Positions 1 to 8,413 of a DNA stretch of 23,588 bases are shown here, piece after piece. A program made the position numbers and the translations under genes. Numbering within the stretch: position 1 is the stretch's first letter; every line of letters begins with the position of its first letter. The stretch covers positions 1-23,588 of the forward strand of contig JBBKXQ010000067.1 of the NCBI GenBank assembly GCA_037969565.1, written 5' to 3'. The notes beneath the pieces were generated by a model. That model had not been told where the DNA came from and did no database searches. It worked only from the letters and a program-made list of their open reading frames with translations. The stretch comes from SZUA-35 sp037969565 (lineage in GTDB: Bacteria > Actinomycetota > Acidimicrobiia > Acidimicrobiales > SZUA-35).

Positions 1-1904
1 GGTCAACATCACCGTTGTTCTCGACCAGGATCGTGAAGGTGGCCGTGCCACCCACGGGTACGTCCTGGTCCGGGCTCTTGGTGATCACGATCGACGGAGC
101 GATCACATCCACCACAGCGGTATCGGTGGCCGTCGTCGTCCCACCGATCGGATCAGTACCGGTCGCGGTGGCCGAGTTGGTGAAGTCAGCGGAGACACCG
201 GTGAGTTCGCACGTGTAGGTGCTCGAAGCGCCCGCAGGCAGCGCACCAATGGTGCTGTCGCAATCGGGCGTCGAGGCATCGACCACCGCGACACCAGTCA
301 GATCGGTGGCGCCGGTGTTCTCCACCAGAATCGTGAACGAAGCGGTGCCACCGGAATAGATCTGCTGATCCCCGGTCTTGGTGATGCTCAGACCCGGTGT
401 CAACACCGTGACCACCGCAGTATCCGTCGACGTCACCGTCCCACCGATCGGATCAGTGCCAGTCACGGTCGCCGAGTTGGTGAACCCAGCGGTCACACCA
501 GTGAGCTCACACGTGTAGGTCGTGCTGGTGCCGGAAGCGAGAGCACCCATGGTGGCGTCGCAATCCGGGGTCAAACCATCAGTGACGGCAACACCGCTGA
601 GGTCAACATCGCCGTCGTTCTCCACCAGAATCGTGAAGGTCGCGGTGCCACCAGAAACAACATCCTGATCCGGGCCCTTGGTGATCACGATCGACGGAGC
701 GATCACATCAACCACAGCCGTACCCGTCGCGGAAACGGAGCCACCCACTGGATCGAGGGCGTTCACCGTGGCCGAGTTGGTGACGTCGGCGGTGACGTTG
801 GTGAGTTCACAGGTATAGCTACTCGATGCACCGACCGCCAGACCCGGGAGCGTTGCGTCACAATCGGGAGCGAGCGCATCGGAGACGGCGACGGCGGTGA
901 GCGCCGTATCGCCGGAGTTGGTGACCACGATCGTGAAGATGGCCGTGCCACCGGCATAGATCTGGGGACCAGCCGACTTCGTGATGCTCACACCCGGCAC
1001 GAGAACCGTCACGTCCGCGGTGTCCGTTGCTGACACCGTGCCGCCCAGCGGGTCGAGGCCCGTGGCCGTCGCCGAGTTGGTGAAGTCAGCCGTCACGTTC
1101 GTCAACTCACACGTGTAGGACGTGCTCGCTCCGACGACCAGGGATCCGATCGTGGCGTCGCAATCCGGCGTCAACGCGTCGCCGACCGCGACTCCGGTCA
1201 GATCGGCGTCACCGGTGTTCGTCACCACGATCGTGAACGATGCGGTGCCACCAGAAACCACGCTCTGATCGGCCGACTTCGTGATGCCGATTCCCGGCGC
1301 AATCACATCAACTGCGGCGGTATCGGTGGCCGTGACGGTCCCGCCGAGCGGATCGGTGCCCGTCACCGTGGCCGAGTTGGTGAAATCCGAGGTGACACCA
1401 GGGAGCTCACAGGTGTACGTGCTCGAGGCACCTATGGCGAGATCACCGACGACCAGATCACAATCGGGGGCAAGACCGTCGGCCACGGTCACGCCGCTGA
1501 GATCGGTTGCGCCGGTGTTCTCGACAACAATCGAGAAGGAAGCTGTGCCCCCGCCCAGGAGTTGGGGAGTGGACGTGGTCTTCGAGATCATGATGCTCGG
1601 AACGAGGACGACTACATCGGCCGTGTCTTCGTCGATCACCGAGATGCCGCCGGGCCCCGTTCCGGCCACATTCGCCGTGTTCGTGAAACCGGCGGTGACA
1701 GTCGTGAGCGTGCAGGTGTAGGAGACGACGGCGCCGGCGGCCAGGTTGCCGATCGAAGAATCGCAGTCAGGGGCGAGTGCATCGACGACGGCCACATTCG
1801 TCAGAGCCGAAGCACCCGAGTTCTCCACCGCGATCGTGAAGGTTGCGGTCCCGTTCGACACGACGTTCTGCGTATTCGGGCTCTTGGTGATCGTCAGTTC
1901 GCCG
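1..1904 (-). repeat. Tandem 300-bp (100-aa) DUF11-like repeats, at least 7 copies, with 600-bp higher-order period
   Basis: Units begin near 1904, 1603, 1303, 1003, 703, 403 and 103; the last is cut by the edge. The period is 300 bp: the same sequence recurs at about 141, 441, 741, 1041 and 1341. Each complete unit has the pattern xITKxxxQ, GGTAxFTI, PDCD and YTCEL, so each carries two cysteines that could form an intra-domain disulfide. Units alternate in type: those opening PSIVITK or PGIGITK follow a VDVIAP linker, while PGVSITK and PGLSITK units follow a VTVL linker and contain QIY. Bases 71-130 match 671-730 far better than the intervening 371-430, showing that a two-unit block was duplicated. 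Confidence 0.88.
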
Positions 1905-4900
1905 GTGGGTTGGAACCCAAAGTCGAACGTTGCGTCGGAGTCCCCGGACGCAAGGGAAACCGAGCCGTTGTCGTTGGAGGTCGTGAAGACATAACCGGCC
2001 GGGGCAGTCGACTGCACGACGTCAACCACATACGTTCCGGGGGCCAGGCCGGTGAATGCATAGGCACCAGCGCTGTCCGAGACGTCGGTGGCCAGTTCGT
2101 TTCCAAGGGTGTCGAGTAGACGGACCGTCACCCCGGCCAGACCGGAATCGCCGGTCGAAGAGCCGTCGCCATCGAGATCCTGGTAGACGAAGTCGCCGAT
2201 GGTCGCCGGTGCGTAGAGCCCGGCATCGAGCGTCGCGTTCGATGATCCATCGGAGATGACGAAGAGGCCGGTCAGCCCCACCGCATCGGCATCGGAGTCG
2301 GTGAGGTCCGATCCTTGATCAGGCGCGGTGAAAACGAAGCCGCTCGGCTCGACGAATTGGATCTGATAAGAGCCCGGCGCAACGTCGAATGAGTAGAAGC
2401 CAATTGGATCGGCACCAGTCCCCGTGGCCGTGACGGTGGAGGCGATGACCGACCCAAGAGCGTCCAACAGGTTGACGACGACACCCGCCAAACCAGGTTC
2501 TCCGCCATCTTGTTGGCCATCACCATTGGAGTCGACCCACACGAAATCACCGACGGATGCCGGTAGCACTCCCGCATCAACATCGAGTTTGGTTGCTCCG
2601 CTGGACACGGCGAACAACGCTGTCAAACCCGCGGCGTCCGCATCAGAGTCAGTGGTATCGACACCCAAGTCCTGAGCCGTGAAGTCGAAGCCCGGGGCTA
2701 CGAACTCAACGCGGTAGTCCCCTGGCGTCACATTCGCGAAACGGTATTCGCCAAGCGCCAGCAACCCCGAGCCGTCGGCGGTGGTGGTCGTCGCCACGAT
2801 CGCGCCGAGGCTGTCGACCAGATTGACCGCCACCGACGCAAGTCCCGGCTCGCCTGTCTCTTGCTGACCGTCTCGATCGAGGTCGATCCAGACATAGTCG
2901 CCGATCACCGCCGGCTGGTAGAACCCGCCATCAACGTGCGTGATGGTTTCGCCGGTGGCGACCGGGATCGTGCCGGTTTCACCATCGATCTGGTTTGCAT
3001 CCGAATCGGCGAGGTCATTCGCAAGCTGATCCTGAAGGGTGATCGCAAACCCGGTCGGCGCAATGAATCGAACCGCGTAGTCACCCGATCCGAGACCATC
3101 GAAGGCGTAGACGCCGTTGCTGTTGCTGATCGTCGTGGCGATCACCGCGCCCGAACTGTTCAGCAGTTCGATCGTGACGTCAGCGAGGCCGGGCTCCCCG
3201 ACGTCTTGGACTCCGTCGGCATCGAGGTCCTCCCACACGAAGTCGGCAATCGAGGCTCGGGTGAGAGGGTCCGCGACTGAGCCTGTGGTTCCACCCGACT
3301 GATCGCTGGCCGCCAGGGCGGTGTTCGAGATCACGGTCTCGTCGGAAGGATTGTCGACAGTGACCTGGAAGGTGGCGGTGAAGCTCGCACCTGGAGCGAG
3401 ATCGACTCCGTCGGCGGGCACGACCAGATCAGGGGTAATCCCGTAGGTCAGAGGATTGGAGGACGCTGGCACATTGGTGCGCGTCACGACCGAAGTGCTC
3501 TCGGCGAGGATCTCGACGTTGTCGAAGAAGGCTCCGTCGTTGCCACCGATACCTGGCGACGTGAGAAAGCGAATTCTCGTGGTGGGGCTGATGAAGCTCG
3601 TGATGTCGGCGTAATACGAGCCATAGCCCGCAGTAGACGTTGCACTATTGAGTGTGACCAGGTTGGTCCAGGTCGTCCCGTTGGTGGAGATGTCGATCGT
3701 GACCCTTTCGGTTCCGTTCAGACCGAAGGGCAGGGCTTCAAAAGTGAGACCGGCCGTGGCATACGGGCTCAGGTTCAACTGGCGCATCGCACCTTCACCC
3801 GTGCCGCTGTCGTCATCTCGAACTCGGAGAGCCACGCTTCCGTTGCTGTTTCGGGTCTGAATGTCGCCTGATCCAGAGCCGTCGGTCTCACCGATCTCGA
3901 GCCAGTTGGTCGCCCAGTTGGCCGACCCACCCGAGAAGTTGTCCGATTCGAAGTTGTCGTTGAACGAAGCCGCGGCGGTTGTTTCGACGTAGTTGATCGA
4001 CGTCGACTCCGGTACGTAGGTGGTGCCCGTTGGCGCGGCATCGTCGAGGGTGACGTTGGTCTGGTTGATGAGCCCCGTATTGGAGACCTCAACCGTGTAG
4101 GTGATGGTGTCGCCGGGCTCCAGGTCGGTCGATGCGTCGCTGGTTTTCACCACCGCCAGCGTGCCCGGCACGGTGTAGCCGAAGTTGTTGCCGGGGTCGC
4201 TGAGTCCATAGCCGGTACCGAAGTCTGCGCTCTCGACATTGTCTGTCGTGAGCTCGCCGTATGCGGGCAGCGTGTTGAGATCTACTCGTGCCAGGTAGGC
4301 CCCAGTTGACGGGAACACGAAGCTATAGGCGCCGCCGGGATCAGTCGTGGTTCGGCCGAGAACTGAATCGCCTGCCGTATAGGTGCCGCTGCCATCGGCA
4401 TCGCGGTAGAGCAACACGCTGACGCCGGCCCTTCCGACATCGGAACCATTGAGCGATCCGTCAGCGTTCTTGTCGAGATAGACGGTGCCGCTCATCGTGT
4501 TCAGCCCGTTGATCTCGCAGTCGACGGACTCGTAGTCGTTATAGGCCAGTGATACCGGGTTGCTTCCGGCGCCAGTCGTGAGGCTGAAGTTGTAGAACTG
4601 TGCACTCGTCCCCGTCGTTCCGAACAGCTCGCCTGCAGCGTTGAAGGTCAGGCCCTCGACATCACTGGCGGGTGCGGTGGGTCCGACGTCGATGACCGTT
4701 CCGGTCGACTTGTTGATCTTGACGATCCGGTCACCGCCGCCACCAGCGTTGGCGATGCCGTAGAGCTGCCCGTCAACCGGGCTGATCGCGAGATCGTCGA
4801 TGTCGCCCAAACCGACGACCGCGGTCGTTCCGATGTCGACGAAGTTTGCGCCGTTGAACGCTCCCGGAATCGCAGCACCGGTAGCCAGGTTGATCTGGAT

Positions 4901-7900
4901 CAGATCGTCGTTGCCCGCGGCCCGCACCGCGCCGTACAGCACCCCAGTGAACGGGTCGAAGGCGAGTCCATCGATGTCACCGAAACCGGTGGCTCCGATC
5001 GGGCTGAAGCGACCCGTCGTCGTGTTCAGCGTTCCCAGTGTTCCGCCGTTCGTGGCGTAGAGGATGCCGGTGAGCGGATTCACTGCGATCGCTTCGATCT
5101 CGCCCGTCCCGGTTCCGTTGCCGGAACCGTTCGTCACGGCGATTTCCCCAACGACGGTTTCCGTTGAACCATTCCAGAGCGTCAAGAGGTCGCCGCCGGA
5201 CGTATGGGGGCTTCCGTTGTCGGCCACCGCCCAACAGGTCAGCGTTCCCGCCACTACGAGCGTCGCCGCGTCCTGATCGTCTTCAGTCGTGGACGAGTTG
5301 CCAGGGGTGGAATCGATGTCGGTCTCGTTCGACGCAGCGACCTGGGCAACATTGGTGATCGAACCCCGCCCGGTGACCGTGCTGTTGATGATGAGCGTTT
5401 GGCTCGTTCCAGAAGGGATGCTTCCAACCGTCCAGAGTCCTGTGAAATCGTCGTACGTGCCCGACGTCGCCGAGTAATTGGAGAAGGTGAGACCGGATGG
5501 AAGAACATCGGACACCTGCACGCCGGTAGCCGGCTCCGGGCCATCGTTGGTGACGGTGATCGTGTAACCAACCGGATCGAGCGGGTTGGGAGTCGCGTTG
5601 TTCACGGTCTTGGTCAGCGACAGGTCCGACACCAGAGCCACCAGCACATCGGCGCCCGTGAACGAAGCCGACTGTGGCGGGAGGAGCGGTTCGGTCCATG
5701 AGGTCGAGATGGAATTCGCCCGCCACACCGGCATCGGCGTCGAGGGACTGATCAGCGCTTGGAAGACGATCTCGAGGCTCTCGGATGGAGCCAGCGTGTA
5801 CGACCCGGCGGCCGGGTAGGTGAGCTGACGAGCGGCGATGCCGGGGTCGGCCGAGGAAACCCCGCCTCCCGGAAGCGTGACCGTCGAGGATGACGCGACG
5901 TAGCTGAAGTTTCTGGGCAACACGTCGTCGATCACCACGTCCGAGGCGGTGCCATCGCCATCGTTGCGAACCCTGATCGTGTAGGTGACCGTGTCACCCG
6001 GCGCGGCGCTCGACCGATCGACCGACTTGCTCTGCACGATCTCGGCCGCCGTTCCCACGTCGACGGTGGCCCCGACGAACGAATCGGTGAGTGGTCCGAG
6101 CGCGGGATCGGAGTAGGTGGTGGTGAAGGCGTTGTCGTAGCTGCCGGGCGTCGCGGCAGGACTGACATCGGCGCGGAAGACGACTCGGATGCTTTGGCCG
6201 GCCGCGAGGCTGTAGGAGCCAGTTGACGGAAAGTTCAGGTTCTGCCCAGCGACGGTGGGATTGGCGGTTGAGGTGGCTCCAGTGGGAAGGGTCACGACCG
6301 TCGAACCGGGAACATAGGAGAATCCGGTTGGGAGTGAGTCAACAACCGAAAGTCCTGATGCGGTGGCCGTTCCGTCATTTCGGACATCGATGGTGTAGGT
6401 GACCGTGTCACCGGGGTCGACAGAACCGAGATCGACGGACTTCGATTGCACGATGTCAGTGATTGTCTGGAACTGGGTGACGTGGGCCGTTGAGACGGCG
6501 ATCGTCTCATTGGTGTCGACGGTTGCCTTGTTCTGGGCGAAGTCACCGCCGACTCCCGAGAGATTGGCCCTGAATGTGATCTCCACGACCGAACCGGCAG
6601 GAAGCGACGCGATGGATCCCCACGTCAACTTCTGCCCGGCGATCGTCGGATTGGCCGTGGAGTACGTGGTGCCGTCGATCGTGATCGTCGTCGATCCGGA
6701 AACGTAGCTGCCGCCGCCCGGGAGATCGTCAACGATGCTGACACCAGTCATCGGCGCGTTGGAACCGTTCAGAAAACGGATGACGTAGTCGACGGGCCCG
6801 GCGCTCTTGTCGGCGACGTTCGGCCCATCTTTCTGAAAGGCGAGGCAACCGTTGCCGGGGCTCGGGACGGGCGCGTGATAGCGCCACGGATTGTCCTTGC
6901 CGCCATCGACACCGGCCGCGTCCCCCCCGAAGACCTCCGAATCGAGAATGAAACACTCGCCGCCATAACCCCCGAGGATTCGAAGATCGACCTTCACGTG
7001 CTCGACCTCTCCGACCACGAGCGAACCGACCGCGAATCGAATGGCGTTCGTGTTCGCCGGCAATGGGCTTGCCGAAGTCAGGTTCCGGCCATAGATCGGG
7101 GCGTCGGCGACCGGATCGAGAACGCGCCAGCCGGAGGTGTCGGTCGCGTCGCCCGCTGCATTGGGTGTGCCCGGCGCGTACTTGGCGTTGGAGCCGATGT
7201 AGGAACCGCCATAAGCAACCCGCTGCCACGGGCCCGTGCGACCCGTGTAGTCCCGGCCGTACAACGTTTGTGGACCGGCAACCGGTGACCCGACGAGGTG
7301 CGGAGTGTTTCCCCGTCCGGCCGCGATGCCGATCGAGGAGTATCCGGCAGGTGTGGCACCCGTGGCATTGTTGTAGGCAGGAACACCGGAGGAGCCGAAC
7401 GAGTTCGTCATGTTGGCATCCCACACGTTGTGGGTTTTGCAGGCGGCGGCCCCGACAATCGGCAAGAGCTGGCCGCAACCGGTTGGGGTCACGAGGTAAC
7501 CGTTGTCGACGGTTGCGATCTGGTCGTCGGGATTCGTGCCGTCATTGACGGTCGAGCCGACGTACTTCGACGTGCGAGGATCGGTCGAGAAGAAAATACC
7601 GACATCGCCATAGACCTGACCCAACGAACCCGGGGCATAACCCGAGAACGGAGCAGTTCCGGCGGCCTCCGCGGTGCCCGCCGGAACCGTCACGTCGTTG
7701 AATGCTCCGTTCGCCCTGGTTCCGAATCCGTCTTCGATCGCCGCAGGTGCGTCAGGACTGACCGCATAGAACCCACCAGCACCGTCCGGCTCGACGAAAG
7801 ACGCTCCGACCACCTCGGTGTTGGGCGGGACATAGAACGTCACCCAGCCATTGGGGCCTGTGTTGGCTCCGTTCGGAACCGGGGCAAAACGGATGATCGA

Positions 7901-8137
7901 CTCGACAACGTCGCCGATCTGGAATCCCGGAGTTGAGCCCGCGGCCCGATCGATCAGCAGTTGTTGGGTGTCGGGGGCGAGATTGACCGACATATCGACC
8001 TGTCCCACCGAGTGGGCAGCGGCGGCCGGGGGATCGGCGATGACCACCCCCGCCACGACGGCCAGAAAGGCCACGGTCTGTGCGAAAACTCCAAAGGCCG
8101 CGACCACCGCAGCCGAGCGCTTGAAACGCTGGGGCAC
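1..8137 (-). CDS. Giant secreted multidomain surface protein (DUF11 / SdrD_B repeats), C-terminus beyond window
   Basis: One minus-strand frame stays open from a GTG at 8137 to the left edge, at least 2712 codons. The N-terminus is a clear signal peptide: basic RFKR, a hydrophobic core, then Ala-rich PPAAAA around residue 40. Domains in order: unrecognised secreted domain (about 41-450); four DUF11-type sandwiches (about 450-960) with motifs such as PGDTVTYTI and NETDIDSTPGN; a propeller-like segment with repeated LTGILYAT-type strands (about 960-1200); an SdrD_B domain (4190-4500); a DUF11 domain that seems split by a jelly-roll (3300-4170); four SdrD_B domains with DxDxDG calcium-loop motifs (1905-3270); at least seven DUF11-like repeats (1-1904). 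These families build adhesive stalks, so a cell-surface or matrix role is likely but inferred. No Shine-Dalgarno lies near the GTG; a TACCGT box on the minus strand about 64 nt upstream is a weak promoter candidate. The anchor and true length are not visible. Confidence 0.9.
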   Translation of the reverse strand, partial: MPQRFKRSAAVVAAFGVFAQTVAFLAVVAGVVIADPPAAAAHSVGQVDMSVNLAPDTQQLLIDRAAGSTPGFQIGDVVESIIRFAPVPNGANTGPNGWVTFYVPPNTEVVGASFVEPDGAGGFYAVSPDAPAAIEDGFGTRANGAFNDVTVPAGTAEAAGTAPFSGYAPGSLGQVYGDVGIFFSTDPRTSKYVGSTVNDGTNPDDQIATVDNGYLVTPTGCGQLLPIVGAAACKTHNVWDANMTNSFGSSGVPAYNNATGATPAGYSSIGIAAGRGNTPHLVGSPVAGPQTLYGRDYTGRTGPWQRVAYGGSYIGSNAKYAPGTPNAAGDATDTSGWRVLDPVADAPIYGRNLTSASPLPANTNAIRFAVGSLVVGEVEHVKVDLRILGGYGGECFILDSEVFGGDAAGVDGGKDNPWRYHAPVPSPGNGCLAFQKDGPNVADKSAGPVDYVIRFLNGSNAPMTGVSIVDDLPGGGSYVSGSTTITIDGTTYSTANPTIAGQKLTWGSIASLPAGSVVEITFRANLSGVGGDFAQNKATVDTNETIAVSTAHVTQFQTITDIVQSKSVDLGSVDPGDTVTYTIDVRNDGTATASGLSVVDSLPTGFSYVPGSTVVTLPTGATSTANPTVAGQNLNFPSTGSYSLAAGQSIRVVFRADVSPAATPGSYDNAFTTTYSDPALGPLTDSFVGATVDVGTAAEIVQSKSVDRSSAAPGDTVTYTIRVRNDGDGTASDVVIDDVLPRNFSYVASSSTVTLPGGGVSSADPGIAARQLTYPAAGSYTLAPSESLEIVFQALISPSTPMPVWRANSISTSWTEPLLPPQSASFTGADVLVALVSDLSLTKTVNNATPNPLDPVGYTITVTNDGPEPATGVQVSDVLPSGLTFSNYSATSGTYDDFTGLWTVGSIPSGTSQTLIINSTVTGRGSITNVAQVAASNETDIDSTPGNSSTTEDDQDAATLVVAGTLTCWAVADNGSPHTSGGDLLTLWNGSTETVVGEIAVTNGSGNGTGTGEIEAIAVNPLTGILYATNGGTLGTLNTTTGRFSPIGATGFGDIDGLAFDPFTGVLYGAVRAAGNDDLIQINLATGAAIPGAFNGANFVDIGTTAVVGLGDIDDLAISPVDGQLYGIANAGGGGDRIVKINKSTGTVIDVGPTAPASDVEGLTFNAAGELFGTTGTSAQFYNFSLTTGAGSNPVSLAYNDYESVDCEINGLNTMSGTVYLDKNADGSLNGSDVGRAGVSVLLYRDADGSGTYTAGDSVLGRTTTDPGGAYSFVFPSTGAYLARVDLNTLPAYGELTTDNVESADFGTGYGLSDPGNNFGYTVPGTLAVVKTSDASTDLEPGDTITYTVEVSNTGLINQTNVTLDDAAPTGTTYVPESTSINYVETTAAASFNDNFESDNFSGGSANWATNWLEIGETDGSGSGDIQTRNSNGSVALRVRDDDSGTGEGAMRQLNLSPYATAGLTFEALPFGLNGTERVTIDISTNGTTWTNLVTLNSATSTAGYGSYYADITSFISPTTRIRFLTSPGIGGNDGAFFDNVEILAESTSVVTRTNVPASSNPLTYGITPDLVVPADGVDLAPGASFTATFQVTVDNPSDETVISNTALAASDQSGGTTGSVADPLTRASIADFVWEDLDADGVQDVGEPGLADVTIELLNSSGAVIATTISNSNGVYAFDGLGSGDYAVRFIAPTGFAITLQDQLANDLADSDANQIDGETGTIPVATGETITHVDGGFYQPAVIGDYVWIDLDRDGQQETGEPGLASVAVNLVDSLGAIVATTTTADGSGLLALGEYRFANVTPGDYRVEFVAPGFDFTAQDLGVDTTDSDADAAGLTALFAVSSGATKLDVDAGVLPASVGDFVWVDSNGDGQQDGGEPGLAGVVVNLLDALGSVIASTVTATGTGADPIGFYSFDVAPGSYQIQFVEPSGFVFTAPDQGSDLTDSDADAVGLTGLFVISDGSSNATLDAGLYAPATIGDFVYQDLDGDGSSTGDSGLAGVTVRLLDTLGNELATDVSDSAGAYAFTGLAPGTYVVDVVQSTAPAGYVFTTSNDNGSVSLASGDSDATFDFGFQPTGELTITKSPNTQNVVSNGTATFTIAVENSGASALTNVAVVDALAPDCDSSIGNLAAGAVVSYTCTLTTVTAGFTNTANVAGTGPGGISVIDEDTADVVVLVPSIMISKTTSTPQLLGGGTASFSIVVENTGATDLSGVTVADGLAPDCDLVVGDLAIGASSTYTCELPGVTSDFTNSATVTGTDPLGGTVTATDTAAVDVIAPGIGITKSADQSVVSGGTASFTIVVTNTGDADLTGVAVGDALTPDCDATIGSLVVGASTSYTCELTNVTADFTNSATATGLDPLGGTVSATDTADVTVLVPGVSITKSAGPQIYAGGTAIFTIVVTNSGDTALTAVAVSDALAPDCDATLPGLAVGASSSYTCELTNVTADVTNSATVNALDPVGGSVSATGTAVVDVIAPSIVITKGPDQDVVSGGTATFTILVENDGDVDLSGVAVTDGLTPDCDATMGALASGTSTTYTCELTGVTAGFTNSATVTGTDPIGGTVTSTDTAVVTVLTPGLSITKTGDQQIYSGGTASFTILVENTGATDLTGVAVVDASTPDCDSTIGALPAGASSTYTCELTGVSADFTNSATATGTDPIGGTTTATDTAVVDVIAPSIVITKSPDQDVPVGGTATFTILVENNGDVD
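1905..3270 (-). repeat. Four tandem SdrD_B (Cna_B-like) repeats, about 340 bp each
   Basis: Within the giant gene, boundaries fall near 3262-2911, 2910-2561, 2560-2209 and 2208-1905. Each opens with a variant of IGDFVWxDxDxDGxQD, followed by GEPGLAGVxVxLL, a YxF strand, and an end such as DAGVLP or DAGLYAP. The fourth is shorter and ends DFGFQP. SdrD_B domains are calcium-stabilised rods in Gram-positive adhesins; the Asp-rich loops here fit that. A fifth, separate SdrD_B domain lies at about 4190-4500, starting SGTVYLDKNADG. Confidence 0.85.
3490..3990 (-). other. Jelly-roll-like domain apparently inserted inside a DUF11 domain
   Basis: In the giant protein a DUF11 domain starts normally at about 4135 (LEPGDTITYTVEVSNTG, then PTGTTYVPESTS). 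Instead of closing, it passes into about 165 residues with SFNDNFES, TNWLEIGE and GAFFDNVEI, a composition typical of jelly-roll, MAM or CBM-like sandwich domains. DUF11-type strands then resume (LAPGASFTATFQVTVDNPSD, then ISNTALA). The reading frame is continuous. The jelly-roll label is by general sequence character only. Confidence 0.5.
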
Positions 8138-8352
8138 GGGTTGGTCGCGACGAAAGGATTTTGCGACGCTCGCCTGGGCAGCGCGCGGCGCGTCAAATTG
8201 ACGGTATGTGTTGGAGAGCAACGGTCGTCCTTGCTTGCTCGTCCACCAGTTTCTCTGGCAGCCCTACACAAGTCGGCCGGCAGCCGCTCGGTATTAGGCC
8301 GGCCCCCAGATTTGCGAAGGCCCAAACTCGCGCCGATAGAGGGATCGCAGCC

Positions 8353-8407
8353 TTGTACGGGTCGCACACCTGCTATGTACGTGTCATGTACGCGTGATGT
8401 AGGCTTG
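8353..8407 (+). promoter_or_regulatory. Phased 11-bp iterons upstream of parA: candidate RHH operator/centromere
   Basis: Read in 11-bp steps the sequence is TTGTACGGGTC (8353), GCACACCTGCT (8364, degenerate), ATGTACGTGTC (8375), ATGTACGCGTG (8386) and ATGTAGGCTTG (8397). Four of the five share the core NTGTA at the same phase, so the cores lie on one face of the helix. The array ends 6 bp before the parA start and overlaps its putative -10 box. In type Ib partition systems an RHH ParB binds iterons upstream of parA, which act as both centromere and autoregulatory operator. The repeats are seen directly; the binding partner is inferred. Confidence 0.55.
8400..8405 (+). promoter_or_regulatory. 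Putative -10 box (TAGGCT) for leaderless parA
   Basis: TAGGCT fits the actinobacterial TANNNT -10 pattern and lies 8 nt before the ATG at 8414. There is no Shine-Dalgarno before that ATG, so a leaderless transcript starting at or next to the AUG is likely. The box is embedded in the last iteron, which would allow occlusion by the RHH protein. Confidence 0.45.
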
Positions 8408-8413
8408 CGCCCC

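Noticed and set aside
1..1904. CRISPR-like regular repetition
   Set aside because: The 300-bp periodic sequence is fully coding and encodes protein domains; no short repeats with unique spacers.
1281..2119. Plus-strand frames of 146 and 185 codons
   Set aside because: They lie wholly opposite the giant minus-strand gene and mirror its 300-bp repeats; their composition is that of an antisense shadow.
6729..7478. Minus-strand frame of 249 codons
   Set aside because: Arg/Gly-rich translation in a different phase from the giant gene, whose own frame is continuous and makes recognisable domains here.
7298..7936. Plus-strand frame of 212 codons
   Set aside because: Antisense shadow of the N-terminal region of the giant gene; no family resemblance.
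8138..8280. Clear promoter and Shine-Dalgarno for the giant gene
   Set aside because: Only a weak minus-strand TACCGT box was found, with no matching -35 and no Shine-Dalgarno near the GTG, so it is not listed as a separate feature.
7961..8413. Upstream extension of the parA frame
   Set aside because: It crosses the giant gene's signal peptide region and the iteron-bearing intergenic region; the ParA fold begins at 8414.
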